Positions 8,171 through 16,717 of a stretch of DNA of 64,000 bases are shown here, piece by piece. The stretch spans positions 620,001 through 684,000 of the forward strand of contig JADJON010000003.1 in NCBI GenBank assembly GCA_016713765.1, in the 5' to 3' direction. How positions within the stretch are numbered: position 1 is the first letter of the stretch; each line of letters begins with the position of its first letter. Both the position numbers and the translations under genes were made by a program. This DNA comes from Bacteroidota bacterium (GTDB lineage Bacteria > Bacteroidota > Bacteroidia > AKYH767-A > 2013-40CM-41-45). Below the pieces are notes generated by a model that searched no databases, was not told the origin of the DNA, and was given only the letters and a program-made list of their open reading frames with translations.

Positions 8171-10264
8171 ATGGCCGTAATCGGAAGAATTCGGAAACGC
8201 GTTGGCCTCGTAATCGCCTTCGTTGGTATTTCCATGTTGCTCTTTATCCTCGGTGACCTCGTTACCTCGAACACCGGACTCATGAACCGTAACAGCGATG
8301 TGGTTGGTGAGATCGGCGGAAACAAGATCCGTTACTCGGAGTTCGAAAAACGCGTGGAGACGCTCACCGAGAACTACAAACTCAACACCCGTCAGGAAAC
8401 TGTCGATCAGAACACAACCGACATGCTCCGCGAGCAGGCCTGGTCGCTTTTCACGAACGAACTGACGCTGGGCGAAGAGTACAAGAAGCTCGGCATCTCC
8501 TGCTCCCCGGAAGAACTCTACGATATGTGTACGGGTAAAACGCCCAATGCACAGGTTGCACAGGCCTTCACCGATCCGAAAACGCAGCAGTTCGACCCGA
8601 ACGCTGTGGTGAAATTCCTGAAGGACCTTCCCAACCGTGAAGAGAACATCCAGCGCCAGTGGAAGAACTTCGAGGACGCCATCAGTGAAGAGCGCATCGC
8701 GGAAAAATACCGTTCGTTGATCAAAGGCGGTTTGTACGTGACCACCGCGGAAGCCAAGCGCAACTACGAGGAGACCAACCGCATGGCCGCCCTGCGCTTT
8801 GCCCGTCTCGACTTCAACACCATTCCGGACTCCTCCGCCAAAGTAGAAGACAGCGACCTGCAGGCTTACTACAATGCCAACCAGAGCCGTTACAAACAGG
8901 CTGAAACCATCCGCAAAGTGGAATACGTCGCTTTCGACGTGACGCCTTCAGGCGAAGATCGCCAGGCTGCCATGGAATGGATCTCCAAGAAGAAAGAAGA
9001 ACTGGCTGTTGCTACGGATGTTCCGATGTTCGTGAACCAGAACAGCGATACGCCCTTTGATTCCACCTACCACGCCAAAGGCTCGCTCAAGCCGGCCGTT
9101 GATACAATCGCCTTTACCGCCACCCCCGGCACGATCATCGGGCCCTACGAAGAGTTCAATTCCCTGAAGGTATCGCGCGTCATGGGCGATAAGTTCGTCG
9201 CGGACTCCGTGAAGGCACGCCACATTCTGATCAAAGCCGACAATGGCGATACGGCCAAAGCCCGTGCTACTGCCGACAGCCTCAAGAACGCCATTCAGAA
9301 AGGCGCATCGTTCGCCGATCTCGCGACCAAATTCTCCCAGGACCCCGGTTCCGCCGTCAAGGGTGGCGACCTGGGTTGGTTCCGCCAGGGTGTGATGGTT
9401 CCTTCGTTCAACGACGCTTGCTTCAACGGCAAGAAAGGCGATATGCCGATCGTGAGCTCCCAGTTCGGGGTTCACCTGATCGAAATCATGGATAAAGGCG
9501 CTCCTTCGCGCCAGGTTCAGATCGCTACCATCGAACGTAAGATCGAACCCTCCCAGCGTACCTACGACGATTTCTTCAACCGCGCCAGCCAGTTCGCCGC
9601 GTCCTGCACTTCACCGGAGTTGTTCGACAGCCTGATCATCAAGCAATCGATGGCCAAGCGCATTGCGGACAACATTCGTGAGTCGGATAAGAATGTGCCC
9701 GGCCTCGAACAGCCACGTGAGCTCGTTCGTTGGGCGTACGGCGCCAACAAAGGCGATATCTCCAAAGTATTCACCTTCGGCGACAAGTATGTCGTCGCGA
9801 AACTGGTCAACATCAAGAACAAGGGAATTCTCCCACTGGAGGAAGTGAAGGAAGCCGTCACCGCCGAAGCACGTAAGCAGAAGAAGGCTGAAATGCTGGT
9901 GGCCAAATTCGAAGGCGCAAAGGCAGGCTCCATCGACGAGATCGCTGCCAAGCTCAACATCACCGCCACCGATGCCGAGAACGTCAACTTCGTCAACGGC
10001 TACGTACCGGGAATGGGTAACGAACCGAAAGTCGTCGGTGCCGTCTTCGCGATGAAGCAAGGTCAACTCTCCGGTCCGCTCACCGGCGAAACCGGTGTTT
10101 GTGTAGTTTTCGTAAAAGGTTTCACTGAGCCGGGTCCGACCACTGACTATAGCGCACAAGCCAAGTCATTGGCGGAGCAACGCCGCTCCCGCAGCGACTA
10201 CGAGGTAGGCGCCGCGCTGAAGGAAAAAGTCGGAGTAGAAGACAACCGCGGTCGCTTCTATTGA
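8171..10264 (+). CDS. ppiD: PpiD/SurA-type periplasmic peptidyl-prolyl isomerase
   Basis: 697 residues: one N-terminal membrane anchor (about 12-33), a SurA-like N-terminal chaperone region (about 40-200), a parvulin rotamase domain (about 345-440; ARHILI, SQDPGSAVKGGDLGWF and FGVHLIEI are diagnostic) and a long C-terminal region containing a partial second rotamase-like fold. PpiD-type proteins sit on the periplasmic face of the inner membrane and assist newly translocated envelope proteins. It follows lptC and the CNNM gene on the same strand but has its own leader and terminator, so it is probably transcribed separately. Confidence 0.9.
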   Translation: MAVIGRIRKRVGLVIAFVGISMLLFILGDLVTSNTGLMNRNSDVVGEIGGNKIRYSEFEKRVETLTENYKLNTRQETVDQNTTDMLREQAWSLFTNELTLGEEYKKLGISCSPEELYDMCTGKTPNAQVAQAFTDPKTQQFDPNAVVKFLKDLPNREENIQRQWKNFEDAISEERIAEKYRSLIKGGLYVTTAEAKRNYEETNRMAALRFARLDFNTIPDSSAKVEDSDLQAYYNANQSRYKQAETIRKVEYVAFDVTPSGEDRQAAMEWISKKKEELAVATDVPMFVNQNSDTPFDSTYHAKGSLKPAVDTIAFTATPGTIIGPYEEFNSLKVSRVMGDKFVADSVKARHILIKADNGDTAKARATADSLKNAIQKGASFADLATKFSQDPGSAVKGGDLGWFRQGVMVPSFNDACFNGKKGDMPIVSSQFGVHLIEIMDKGAPSRQVQIATIERKIEPSQRTYDDFFNRASQFAASCTSPELFDSLIIKQSMAKRIADNIRESDKNVPGLEQPRELVRWAYGANKGDISKVFTFGDKYVVAKLVNIKNKGILPLEEVKEAVTAEARKQKKAEMLVAKFEGAKAGSIDEIAAKLNITATDAENVNFVNGYVPGMGNEPKVVGAVFAMKQGQLSGPLTGETGVCVVFVKGFTEPGPTTDYSAQAKSLAEQRRSRSDYEVGAALKEKVGVEDNRGRFY

Positions 10265-10280
10265 TCAACGGAAAGACTGT

Positions 10281-10325
10281 CAATAAAAAAGCCGCATCAA
10301 CTGAGTTGATGCGGCTTTTTTATTG
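10281..10325. terminator. Perfect 20-bp stem-loop terminator
   Basis: 10281-10300 pairs exactly with 10306-10325; the GCCGCATCAA core is flanked by A6/T6 runs, so it works in both directions. It lies between ppiD and the convergent haem-motif lipoprotein gene. Confidence 0.92.
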
Positions 10326-10399
10326 ACACACACTATCGCCGGTTCAACCGGCGGAGGTCCGTTCGCCCACACACAGGCAAACCAGACTTATTGGAAACC

Positions 10400-10774
10400 T
10401 CACTGATTAAGGGCCGCCTTGTGGCAGGAATTGCAACTCGTACCGCGGGAGCTGACGCCGTCGATGACATTCCCATCGGTTGTAAACCGCGCCCACAAGA
10501 GGCCGCCGACCGCATTGGGATCATTTTCGGCTCTTAAAACGACGTCGTGTACCAGCTGGCCGTCTACCATGTGACTATGCACCAACGACTCCCGGTTCCG
10601 CAACGAAAGCACGCCATCGTTGAGGTCACCATTCTGATTGGAGACTGACGATTGACCGATACGTGCAGACAGTGCATTATCGGAAAGGCCGGCGGAAGAA
10701 TCAGCCTCTTTCATGCAAGCCGAAAGGCTCAATACAGCGGCGATGACGCCGAGGGTTAGGAGTCGTTGTTTCAT
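10400..10774 (-). CDS. Small lipoprotein with a single c-type haem motif (CNSCH)
   Basis: 124 residues: lipoprotein signal peptide with lipobox LSAC (Cys about 20), a low-complexity Ser/Asn-rich linker, a conserved-looking middle and a C-terminal C-N-S-C-H, the CXXCH haem attachment site, eight residues from the end. It might be a monohaem cytochrome-like or DUF3365-like sensor fragment, but the protein is much shorter than those families. One haem motif at the extreme C-terminus leaves no obvious distal Met ligand after it. A perfect small palindrome (10337-10353) lies just downstream and may help termination. Confidence 0.6.
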   Translation of the reverse strand: MKQRLLTLGVIAAVLSLSACMKEADSSAGLSDNALSARIGQSSVSNQNGDLNDGVLSLRNRESLVHSHMVDGQLVHDVVLRAENDPNAVGGLLWARFTTDGNVIDGVSSRGTSCNSCHKAALNQ

Positions 10775-10889
10775 GGTTGGATGGTTTTAACGTAAATGTA
10801 ACCGGACACAGCCTGCGGAGTGTCGGCGGATTGTCAGCTTATTGCCTGAAGATGAAGATGTTAAAACGCGATTGTACGCTAAAAACGAA

Positions 10890-12152
10890 CTAACGCAGGA
10901 TCTGAAGCCGATAGGCATCCAGCTTAATGAAGACAAAAAGGAGGATCGTGAACGACCAGAGCGAAGAACCTCCGTAGCTGAAAAAGGGTAGCGGAATACC
11001 GATAACCGGTGCCAGTCCGATCGTCATGCCAATGTTCACCATAAGGTGAAAGAACATGATGGACGCGACACCATAGCCGTAAATCCGGCTGTATTGGGAG
11101 CGTTGTCTTTCAGCGACCTGAATGATGCGTACGAACAGGAACATGAATAGCGCGATCACAATCAGGCTGCCTACGAAGCCCCACTCCTCCCCTACGGTGC
11201 AGAAGATAAAGTCAGTACTCTGCTCCGGAACGAAGTCATACTTCGTTTGCGTTCCCTGTAGAAACCCTTTGCCCAAAAAACCACCGGAACCGATCGCGAT
11301 CTTACTCTGGTTGACATTGTAACCCGCCCCCTTCAAGTCGGTTTCCTTACCCAACAACACATCGATGCGGGTGCGCTGGTGTTCCTGCAAAACGTGCTTG
11401 TACACGTGGTCGACGCTATAGACAATGCCCGCCGCCATGATCGCGCCGGTGAGGATCACCGCGATGTTACGGCGCGTCTTGCGGACCAGAAAAAAGAACA
11501 CGAGGGCTATGGCTCCGATCACGCTGAACAGAATCATCTTGTCGACCAACAGGGATAAGATGAACAGGACAACCAGCAGGAAGCCCAGCAGCAGTACATT
11601 CCCGGAGAGTCCTTCGCGATACAGGACAAAGATGAAGGATCCAAAGACCAGCGCTGACCCGGTATCATTTTGCAACAGGATGATGAGTGTCGGCACCCCG
11701 ATGATGATCGCGGAAACCACCTTGGTACGCATATCCTGTATCCGGATACCGAGCGTGCTCAGGTACTTCGCCAACGCCATATTGGTGGCGAACTTGGCGA
11801 ATTCAGCCGGCTGCAGTTTAAAGGACCCGATATCGATCCAGCCGTAAGAACCTTTCACGTCGCGCGCAAGGACGAACGTGGAGAGGCACAATAACAGCAT
11901 CACGCCGAAGATGGGATACGAGAAGGCCGCGTAGAATTTACCGTCGATCACCAGGATCATCAACGCCAGCAAGACGGAACCACCGATCCAGATGGCCTGG
12001 CGACCGTAACTCTGGGAAAGGTCGAGGATACTGGTATGCTCCTCGTTGTAAACGGCGGCATAGATGTTCGCCCAGCCCATGAACATCAGGAGCAGGTAGA
12101 GCCCGACGAGCACCCAATCGAGGTTTTGCCATATGCTTCGTTGCTCACGCAT
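10890..12152 (-). CDS. rodA: Rod shape-determining peptidoglycan glycosyltransferase RodA
   Basis: A SEDS-family polytopic membrane protein of 420 residues, about ten helices. The conserved TDFIFCTVGEEWGFVG segment and PLPFFSYGGSS loop near the C-terminus are typical of RodA/FtsW. RodA polymerises lipid II glycan strands in the elongasome together with the transpeptidase PBP2, whose gene ends two bases upstream. Last gene of the mre/rod cluster; normal length. Confidence 0.96.
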   Translation of the reverse strand: MREQRSIWQNLDWVLVGLYLLLMFMGWANIYAAVYNEEHTSILDLSQSYGRQAIWIGGSVLLALMILVIDGKFYAAFSYPIFGVMLLLCLSTFVLARDVKGSYGWIDIGSFKLQPAEFAKFATNMALAKYLSTLGIRIQDMRTKVVSAIIIGVPTLIILLQNDTGSALVFGSFIFVLYREGLSGNVLLLGFLLVVLFILSLLVDKMILFSVIGAIALVFFFLVRKTRRNIAVILTGAIMAAGIVYSVDHVYKHVLQEHQRTRIDVLLGKETDLKGAGYNVNQSKIAIGSGGFLGKGFLQGTQTKYDFVPEQSTDFIFCTVGEEWGFVGSLIVIALFMFLFVRIIQVAERQRSQYSRIYGYGVASIMFFHLMVNIGMTIGLAPVIGIPLPFFSYGGSSLWSFTILLFVFIKLDAYRLQILR

Positions 12153-12154
12153 GA

Positions 12155-14071
12155 TCAGTGCTCTTTCAGGACCGCCTCCCTGCGGACCTTCACGGCGGTA
12201 ACCGGGGATGTCTTGGGTTGTTGCTTACTGGTGTCCTTGGGTTGCGGACGGAATTGCGCGCCCTCCGGCAGGATCACGCCTTCCCGCATGCGCTTGTCCA
12301 GATCGGGACGGGAGATGGAATCCCGAAGATACTCTTCGATCATCAGTGTCGCGATCGGCGCCGCCCAGGTGCCGCCCCACCCGGCATTCTCCACTGTAAC
12401 CGCGATTGCGATCTTCGGATTATCCTTCGGCGCGAAAGCGACGAATACCGAGTGGTCCTTGCCGTGAGGGTTCTGTGCCGTACCGGTTTTTCCGCAGATG
12501 CTGATGCCCTTCACCTTTGAAGCGGCAGCCGTACCGGCTTCCACCACGTTCTCCATGCCATCAATCACCACGGGAAAATACTGGGCGTCAATTCCCAGGC
12601 TGTGCTTCACTTTGAATTGCTCCGGCAGATAATGGCGGGAACCGATCTCCTTCACGACGTGAGGTGTGTAAAACCAGCCACGGTTCGCGACCGCCGCGAG
12701 AATGTTCGCGTTCTGCAAGGGCGTGATACCCAACTCCCCCTGGCCGATACCCAGGGAAATGATGGTGGATGATTTCCAGGACCCCTTTCCGAAGTACTTG
12801 TCATAATAGGCGATGGTCGGCACCGACCCCCGCAACACACTGGGCAGATCGGAATCCAGCTTCACGCCGATGCCGAACTTGGCAATGGCTTCCCGCCAAT
12901 GCGTGAACGCCGCCTCCGTGTTGCCGAACTTCCGGTTGTCGATGACGGATCGGAAAACATAGCTATAGTACGAATTGCACGACTGTGTGATCGACCACTG
13001 CAGATCAAGGGGAGACGCGTGCGGGTGACACTTGGGTTTACCACCCATCGGCGGGTACCCGTGCGCGCAAGGGTAACGGGTCGTGGGGAACAAGACACCG
13101 TCCTGCTGCGCCAGCAGGGCCATCACCAGTTTGAAGGTCGAACCCGGCGGGTACAAGGCCATCTGGGAGCGGTTGAAGAGCGGCTTGAACGGATCAACCA
13201 ACAGCCTGCCGTAATTCTTGGTTCGCGACCGACCGACCAGCAAATTCGGATCGTAAGCAGGTGAGCTGACCATGCAGAGGATCTCGCCGGTAGCAGGCTC
13301 GATCGCTACCACGGACCCCACTTTGTTCGCGAGCAATTGCTCACCGTACTCTTGCAGCTTGGCGTCGATGGTCAGGGTCAGGTTCTCTCCCGCCACCGCG
13401 ACAGTATCGAACCGACCATTCTGGAATTTTCCCTTCTCTCGGTTGAATACATCCACCATCACACGGTGGGATCCGCGCTTCCCGCGAAGGGCTTCTTCGT
13501 ACGACAGCTCCACACCGCTTTTCCCGATATAATCACCCTCTTTGTAATAAGGGTTCTTACGGGTCGTGGCGGAGTCGACTTCACCGATATATCCGAACAA
13601 ATGCGCCGCGACCGGTTTGGGATACTTGCGCAAGGTGCGCGGCTCCACGAAGAACCCCGGGAACTTGTACAACTTCTCCTGAAGCGTCGCGTAGGTCTCG
13701 ACCGATAATTGCTTTTCAAACAACGAAGGCTTCACCGGCGAATAGGCTCTGGCCTTCTGAAACTTGGCGATGTAATCTTCCTTCGTGATGCCGATCAAAC
13801 CGCACAATTCCAGAGTATCCAGATTTCGGGCCTGCTTCGGAATGATCATCAGGTCATAGACCGGTTCATTGTAGACAAGCAATCGTCCCTTGCGGTCATA
13901 AATCAAACCGCGTGATGGATAATCCGTGATGATCCGGATGACGTTGTTGTCCGCTGAATTCTTATAGGAATTGTCGAGCACCTGCAGAAAGAACAGGCGC
14001 ATGAGGTACACCAGTCCAACCGACAGGAAAATGAAGATGATGACGTTCTGTCTACCCGAGGATGCGCTCAT
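12155..14071 (-). CDS. mrdA: Penicillin-binding protein 2 (elongasome transpeptidase)
   Basis: 638 residues: N-terminal membrane anchor (about 8-27), PBP dimerisation/pedestal domain, then the transpeptidase domain with S-T-F-K near residue 310 (active Ser), S-C-N near 364 and K-T-G-T near 529. It cross-links peptidoglycan during lateral wall growth with RodA. The start overlaps the 3' end of mreD by 20 bases. A C-terminal extension rich in Lys, Gln, Pro and Thr follows the catalytic domain; its function is not evident. Confidence 0.95.
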   Translation of the reverse strand: MSASSGRQNVIIFIFLSVGLVYLMRLFFLQVLDNSYKNSADNNVIRIITDYPSRGLIYDRKGRLLVYNEPVYDLMIIPKQARNLDTLELCGLIGITKEDYIAKFQKARAYSPVKPSLFEKQLSVETYATLQEKLYKFPGFFVEPRTLRKYPKPVAAHLFGYIGEVDSATTRKNPYYKEGDYIGKSGVELSYEEALRGKRGSHRVMVDVFNREKGKFQNGRFDTVAVAGENLTLTIDAKLQEYGEQLLANKVGSVVAIEPATGEILCMVSSPAYDPNLLVGRSRTKNYGRLLVDPFKPLFNRSQMALYPPGSTFKLVMALLAQQDGVLFPTTRYPCAHGYPPMGGKPKCHPHASPLDLQWSITQSCNSYYSYVFRSVIDNRKFGNTEAAFTHWREAIAKFGIGVKLDSDLPSVLRGSVPTIAYYDKYFGKGSWKSSTIISLGIGQGELGITPLQNANILAAVANRGWFYTPHVVKEIGSRHYLPEQFKVKHSLGIDAQYFPVVIDGMENVVEAGTAAASKVKGISICGKTGTAQNPHGKDHSVFVAFAPKDNPKIAIAVTVENAGWGGTWAAPIATLMIEEYLRDSISRPDLDKRMREGVILPEGAQFRPQPKDTSKQQPKTSPVTAVKVRREAVLKEH

Positions 14072-14585
14072 TGGATTTTCCCGAACGGATGAACAGGTAG
14101 GTGCCCATGACGATGAGCAGGAGCGAAACCGCGGAGTTGATCACCACCTTCAGGAAGGTCATGCCGAACTCGGTAAAGCGAAAGACCTCCAGATAGAAAT
14201 ACAGGAGGTGGTGCAGGAAGGTGAGAATACCCGCGTAGGTCAAAAACCAGTTCAATCCCATCACCTGGGGAATCAACCGGACCTCGGCATCATACCCGTC
14301 CCGTGGTGCGATAAGGCGTAAGATCCCCGGACGGGCGAACATCAGAAACACGCTCGCCGCGGCGTGTAAACCGCTGGTATTTCCGAACATGTCGATGACC
14401 AGTCCGGTTACGAGCCCGAGTACGAGTTGCAGAGCCTTGGGAGTCTCGACCGGCAACAACAAAAGGAATAATATATATACATACGGGTTCACGTACCCGC
14501 TCCACTGTATGTGATTCAGCACGACCACCTGGATGGCGACCAGGAAGAGGAACCGGATGAGGTTCTGGATCAGCTTAACGATCAT
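14052..14585 (-). CDS. mreD: Rod shape-determining protein MreD
   Basis: 177 residues, five to six hydrophobic helices, weakly conserved as usual for MreD; the identification rests largely on position between mreC (11-base overlap) and mrdA (20-base overlap). It is a membrane partner of MreC in the elongasome. Length fits the family. Confidence 0.85.
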   Translation of the reverse strand: MIVKLIQNLIRFLFLVAIQVVVLNHIQWSGYVNPYVYILFLLLLPVETPKALQLVLGLVTGLVIDMFGNTSGLHAAASVFLMFARPGILRLIAPRDGYDAEVRLIPQVMGLNWFLTYAGILTFLHHLLYFYLEVFRFTEFGMTFLKVVINSAVSLLLIVMGTYLFIRSGKSNERILG

Positions 14586-15408
14586 TCGATAGCGAGTCCT
14601 CCAACGCTCGTTGTTCTTCTTTGTACAGGTTGCCTACGATATAGACATAACTGAGGCTGGCAAAGGGTGTCGACAGCTTCACGTCAATGTCCTGAAAATT
14701 ATCCGATGTCTCCGGGTTCACCCGGTCGATCACGCCGATCATCACGCCTTCCGGGAAGATGGCAGAGAAGGAACTGGTGACGATCGTATCGCCCGGAGCG
14801 AGTTTTACGTGCTTTGCGATGTCGGTCAATTGCCCGTGCGCGTCGTCCGTGCCGCCCCAGACCATCGACCCGATATAGCCGTTCTTCCTGATGCGCGCGC
14901 TGATCCTGGAATCCTTGTGCAGGAAGGAGATGACCGAGCAATAATGCTCTGATACGTCTTTGACGATGCCGACAACGCCGTCTGGACAAATCACGCCCAT
15001 TTCCGGCTTCACACCCTGAAGGCTGCCGCGATCAAGGGTTAAGTAGTTACTCCGTCGGTTCACCGAGTTGTTGACGACTTTGGCGGTCAGAAACGTGTAT
15101 TGCTGACGGTAGTTCGTATCACTGACGGTTCTCCGCAGGGCGGAATCGATGTAGTAAACATCCGGAAAGAGTCCCCGCAAGGTCGCGTTTTGTCGCGCCA
15201 GCGCTTCGTTGGTCGTCCTGAGGTTGATGTATTCCGTCACGGCGCTCACCCCGGAATTCACTTCCGCCGCCACACGATTGGTGGAATTGATGAAACTTGC
15301 CCGCCGATAGTTGCTGTTCTGCACGATCAGATAAATGCAGCATGCTTCCAACAACAGGAAGAAGATGAAAAAATTGTATCGCCAGAGAAAGAGGAAGAGG
15401 TTCCTCAT
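14575..15408 (-). CDS. mreC: Rod shape-determining protein MreC
   Basis: 277 residues: a short cytoplasmic start, one membrane helix (about 12-30), a coiled-coil region (about 50-80, NEALARQNATLR) and the periplasmic beta-barrel domain (from about 110; LTLDRGSLQGVKPEMGVICPDGVVGIV is the family landmark region). MreC links MreB filaments to PBP2. A -7 box at 15459-15466 suggests that mreCD-mrdA-rodA can be transcribed apart from mreB. Confidence 0.95.
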   Translation of the reverse strand: MRNLFLFLWRYNFFIFFLLLEACCIYLIVQNSNYRRASFINSTNRVAAEVNSGVSAVTEYINLRTTNEALARQNATLRGLFPDVYYIDSALRRTVSDTNYRQQYTFLTAKVVNNSVNRRSNYLTLDRGSLQGVKPEMGVICPDGVVGIVKDVSEHYCSVISFLHKDSRISARIRKNGYIGSMVWGGTDDAHGQLTDIAKHVKLAPGDTIVTSSFSAIFPEGVMIGVIDRVNPETSDNFQDIDVKLSTPFASLSYVYIVGNLYKEEQRALEDSLSNDR

Positions 15409-15458
15409 GGGTTCATTCCCGGTTTTGCGGTCGTACCGGCCCGGGACTCACCGCAAGA

Positions 15459-15466
15459 CAAAGGTA
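15459..15466 (-). promoter_or_regulatory. -7 box (TACCTTTG) upstream of mreC
   Basis: TACCTTTG on the minus strand, 50 bases before the mreC start, within the 160-base gap between mreB and mreC. Confidence 0.5.
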
Positions 15467-15568
15467 CGGCTTCCCGCGACGGCAGGCTCGGTAAAATCCG
15501 AATAATAGGCTGGAATCCCGCAGGTACCACAGGACTGATTTCACACGGGAAGATGTTCATGACCCCGA

Positions 15569-16591
15569 TCAGGGGATGAGGAACTTGAAGCGACCGATAT
15601 TCTTCAGCGCGATACCCGTTCCACGTACAACCGCACGCAGGGGGTCTTCAGCTACGTGTACCGGCAGTTTGGTCTTCCGGGAAATGCGCTGGTCAAGGCC
15701 TCGCAGGAGTGCCCCGCCACCGGTCAGGTAGATGCCCGTCCGGTAAATATCAGCGGAGAGTTCGGGGGGCGTCATCTCCAACGCCTTCAGGATGGCCTCC
15801 TCGATCTTGGAGATGGATTTGTCGAGCGCATGTGAGATCTCCTGGTAGCTGACGGTAATCTCCTTCGGGATACCCGTCATGAGGTCCCGACCATGCACCG
15901 CGAAATCGGGCGGAGGATTGTCGAGTTCGGGCAAAGCCGATCCAACCTGGATCTTGATCTGTTCCGCCGATCGTTCCCCGATCATGATATTGTGCTGGCG
16001 GCGCATGTAATCCCAAATGTCGTTGGTGAAGACGTCACCGGCCACACGGATGGATTGGTCGCAGACAATGCCGCCAAGGGCGATCACCGCGATTTCGCTT
16101 GTACCACCGCCGATGTCGATGATCATATTGCCCATCGGCTCCTCCACATCGATCCCGATGCCGATCGCGGCTGCCATCGGCTCGTGAATGAGATAAACCT
16201 CTTTGGCTCCGGCATGCTCGGCGGAGTCGCGTACGGCACGCTTTTCCACTTCGGTAATACCGGAAGGAATACAAATGACCATCTTCAGGGATGGCTGGAA
16301 TAACCGGCGCGCAGGATTGATCATCCGGATCATTCCACGGATCATGTGCTCTGCCGCATCGAAATCCGCGATCACGCCGTCCTTCAGCGGCCGAATGGTC
16401 TTGATGTTCTCATGGGTCTTCCCATGCATCATCATGGCCTGCTTGCCGACCGCGATCACCTTTCCGGTCATCCGGTCAATGGCAACGATGGAGGGTTCAT
16501 CCACCACCACTTTGTCATTGTGGATGATCAGCGTGTTGGCGGTACCCAGGTCAATGGCAATTTCCTGGGTGAGAAAATCAAAAAATCCCAT
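15569..16591 (-). CDS. mreB: Actin-like cell-shape protein MreB
   Basis: 340 residues, the normal size. The N-terminus GFFDFLTQEIAIDLGTANTLI carries the first phosphate-binding loop, and DIGGGTSEIAV and TGGGALLRGLD the others of the actin/Hsp70 ATPase fold. MreB forms membrane-bound filaments that direct cell elongation. The frame is open upstream, but the ATG at 16591 gives the standard amphipathic N-terminus (MGFFDFL), so it is preferred. TAACTTCG at 16659-16666 is a possible -7 box. Confidence 0.96.
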   Translation of the reverse strand: MGFFDFLTQEIAIDLGTANTLIIHNDKVVVDEPSIVAIDRMTGKVIAVGKQAMMMHGKTHENIKTIRPLKDGVIADFDAAEHMIRGMIRMINPARRLFQPSLKMVICIPSGITEVEKRAVRDSAEHAGAKEVYLIHEPMAAAIGIGIDVEEPMGNMIIDIGGGTSEIAVIALGGIVCDQSIRVAGDVFTNDIWDYMRRQHNIMIGERSAEQIKIQVGSALPELDNPPPDFAVHGRDLMTGIPKEITVSYQEISHALDKSISKIEEAILKALEMTPPELSADIYRTGIYLTGGGALLRGLDQRISRKTKLPVHVAEDPLRAVVRGTGIALKNIGRFKFLIP

Positions 16592-16658
16592 GTGGGGTCC
16601 TGTTGTTGTTTTTGGGGAGGGGACAGAGGACACACTCCCGGTCGCCTATATACGGGTG

Positions 16659-16666
16659 CGAAGTTA
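16659..16666 (-). promoter_or_regulatory. Variant -7 box (TAACTTCG) upstream of mreB
   Basis: Matches TAnnTTCG on the minus strand, 67 bases before the mreB ATG, in the purH-mreB gap. Confidence 0.4.
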
Positions 16667-16717
16667 ATAGGTTGTGTTTTGCATTCGGGAATCGGAAAGA
16701 ATTTCCCGGTAAAATCC

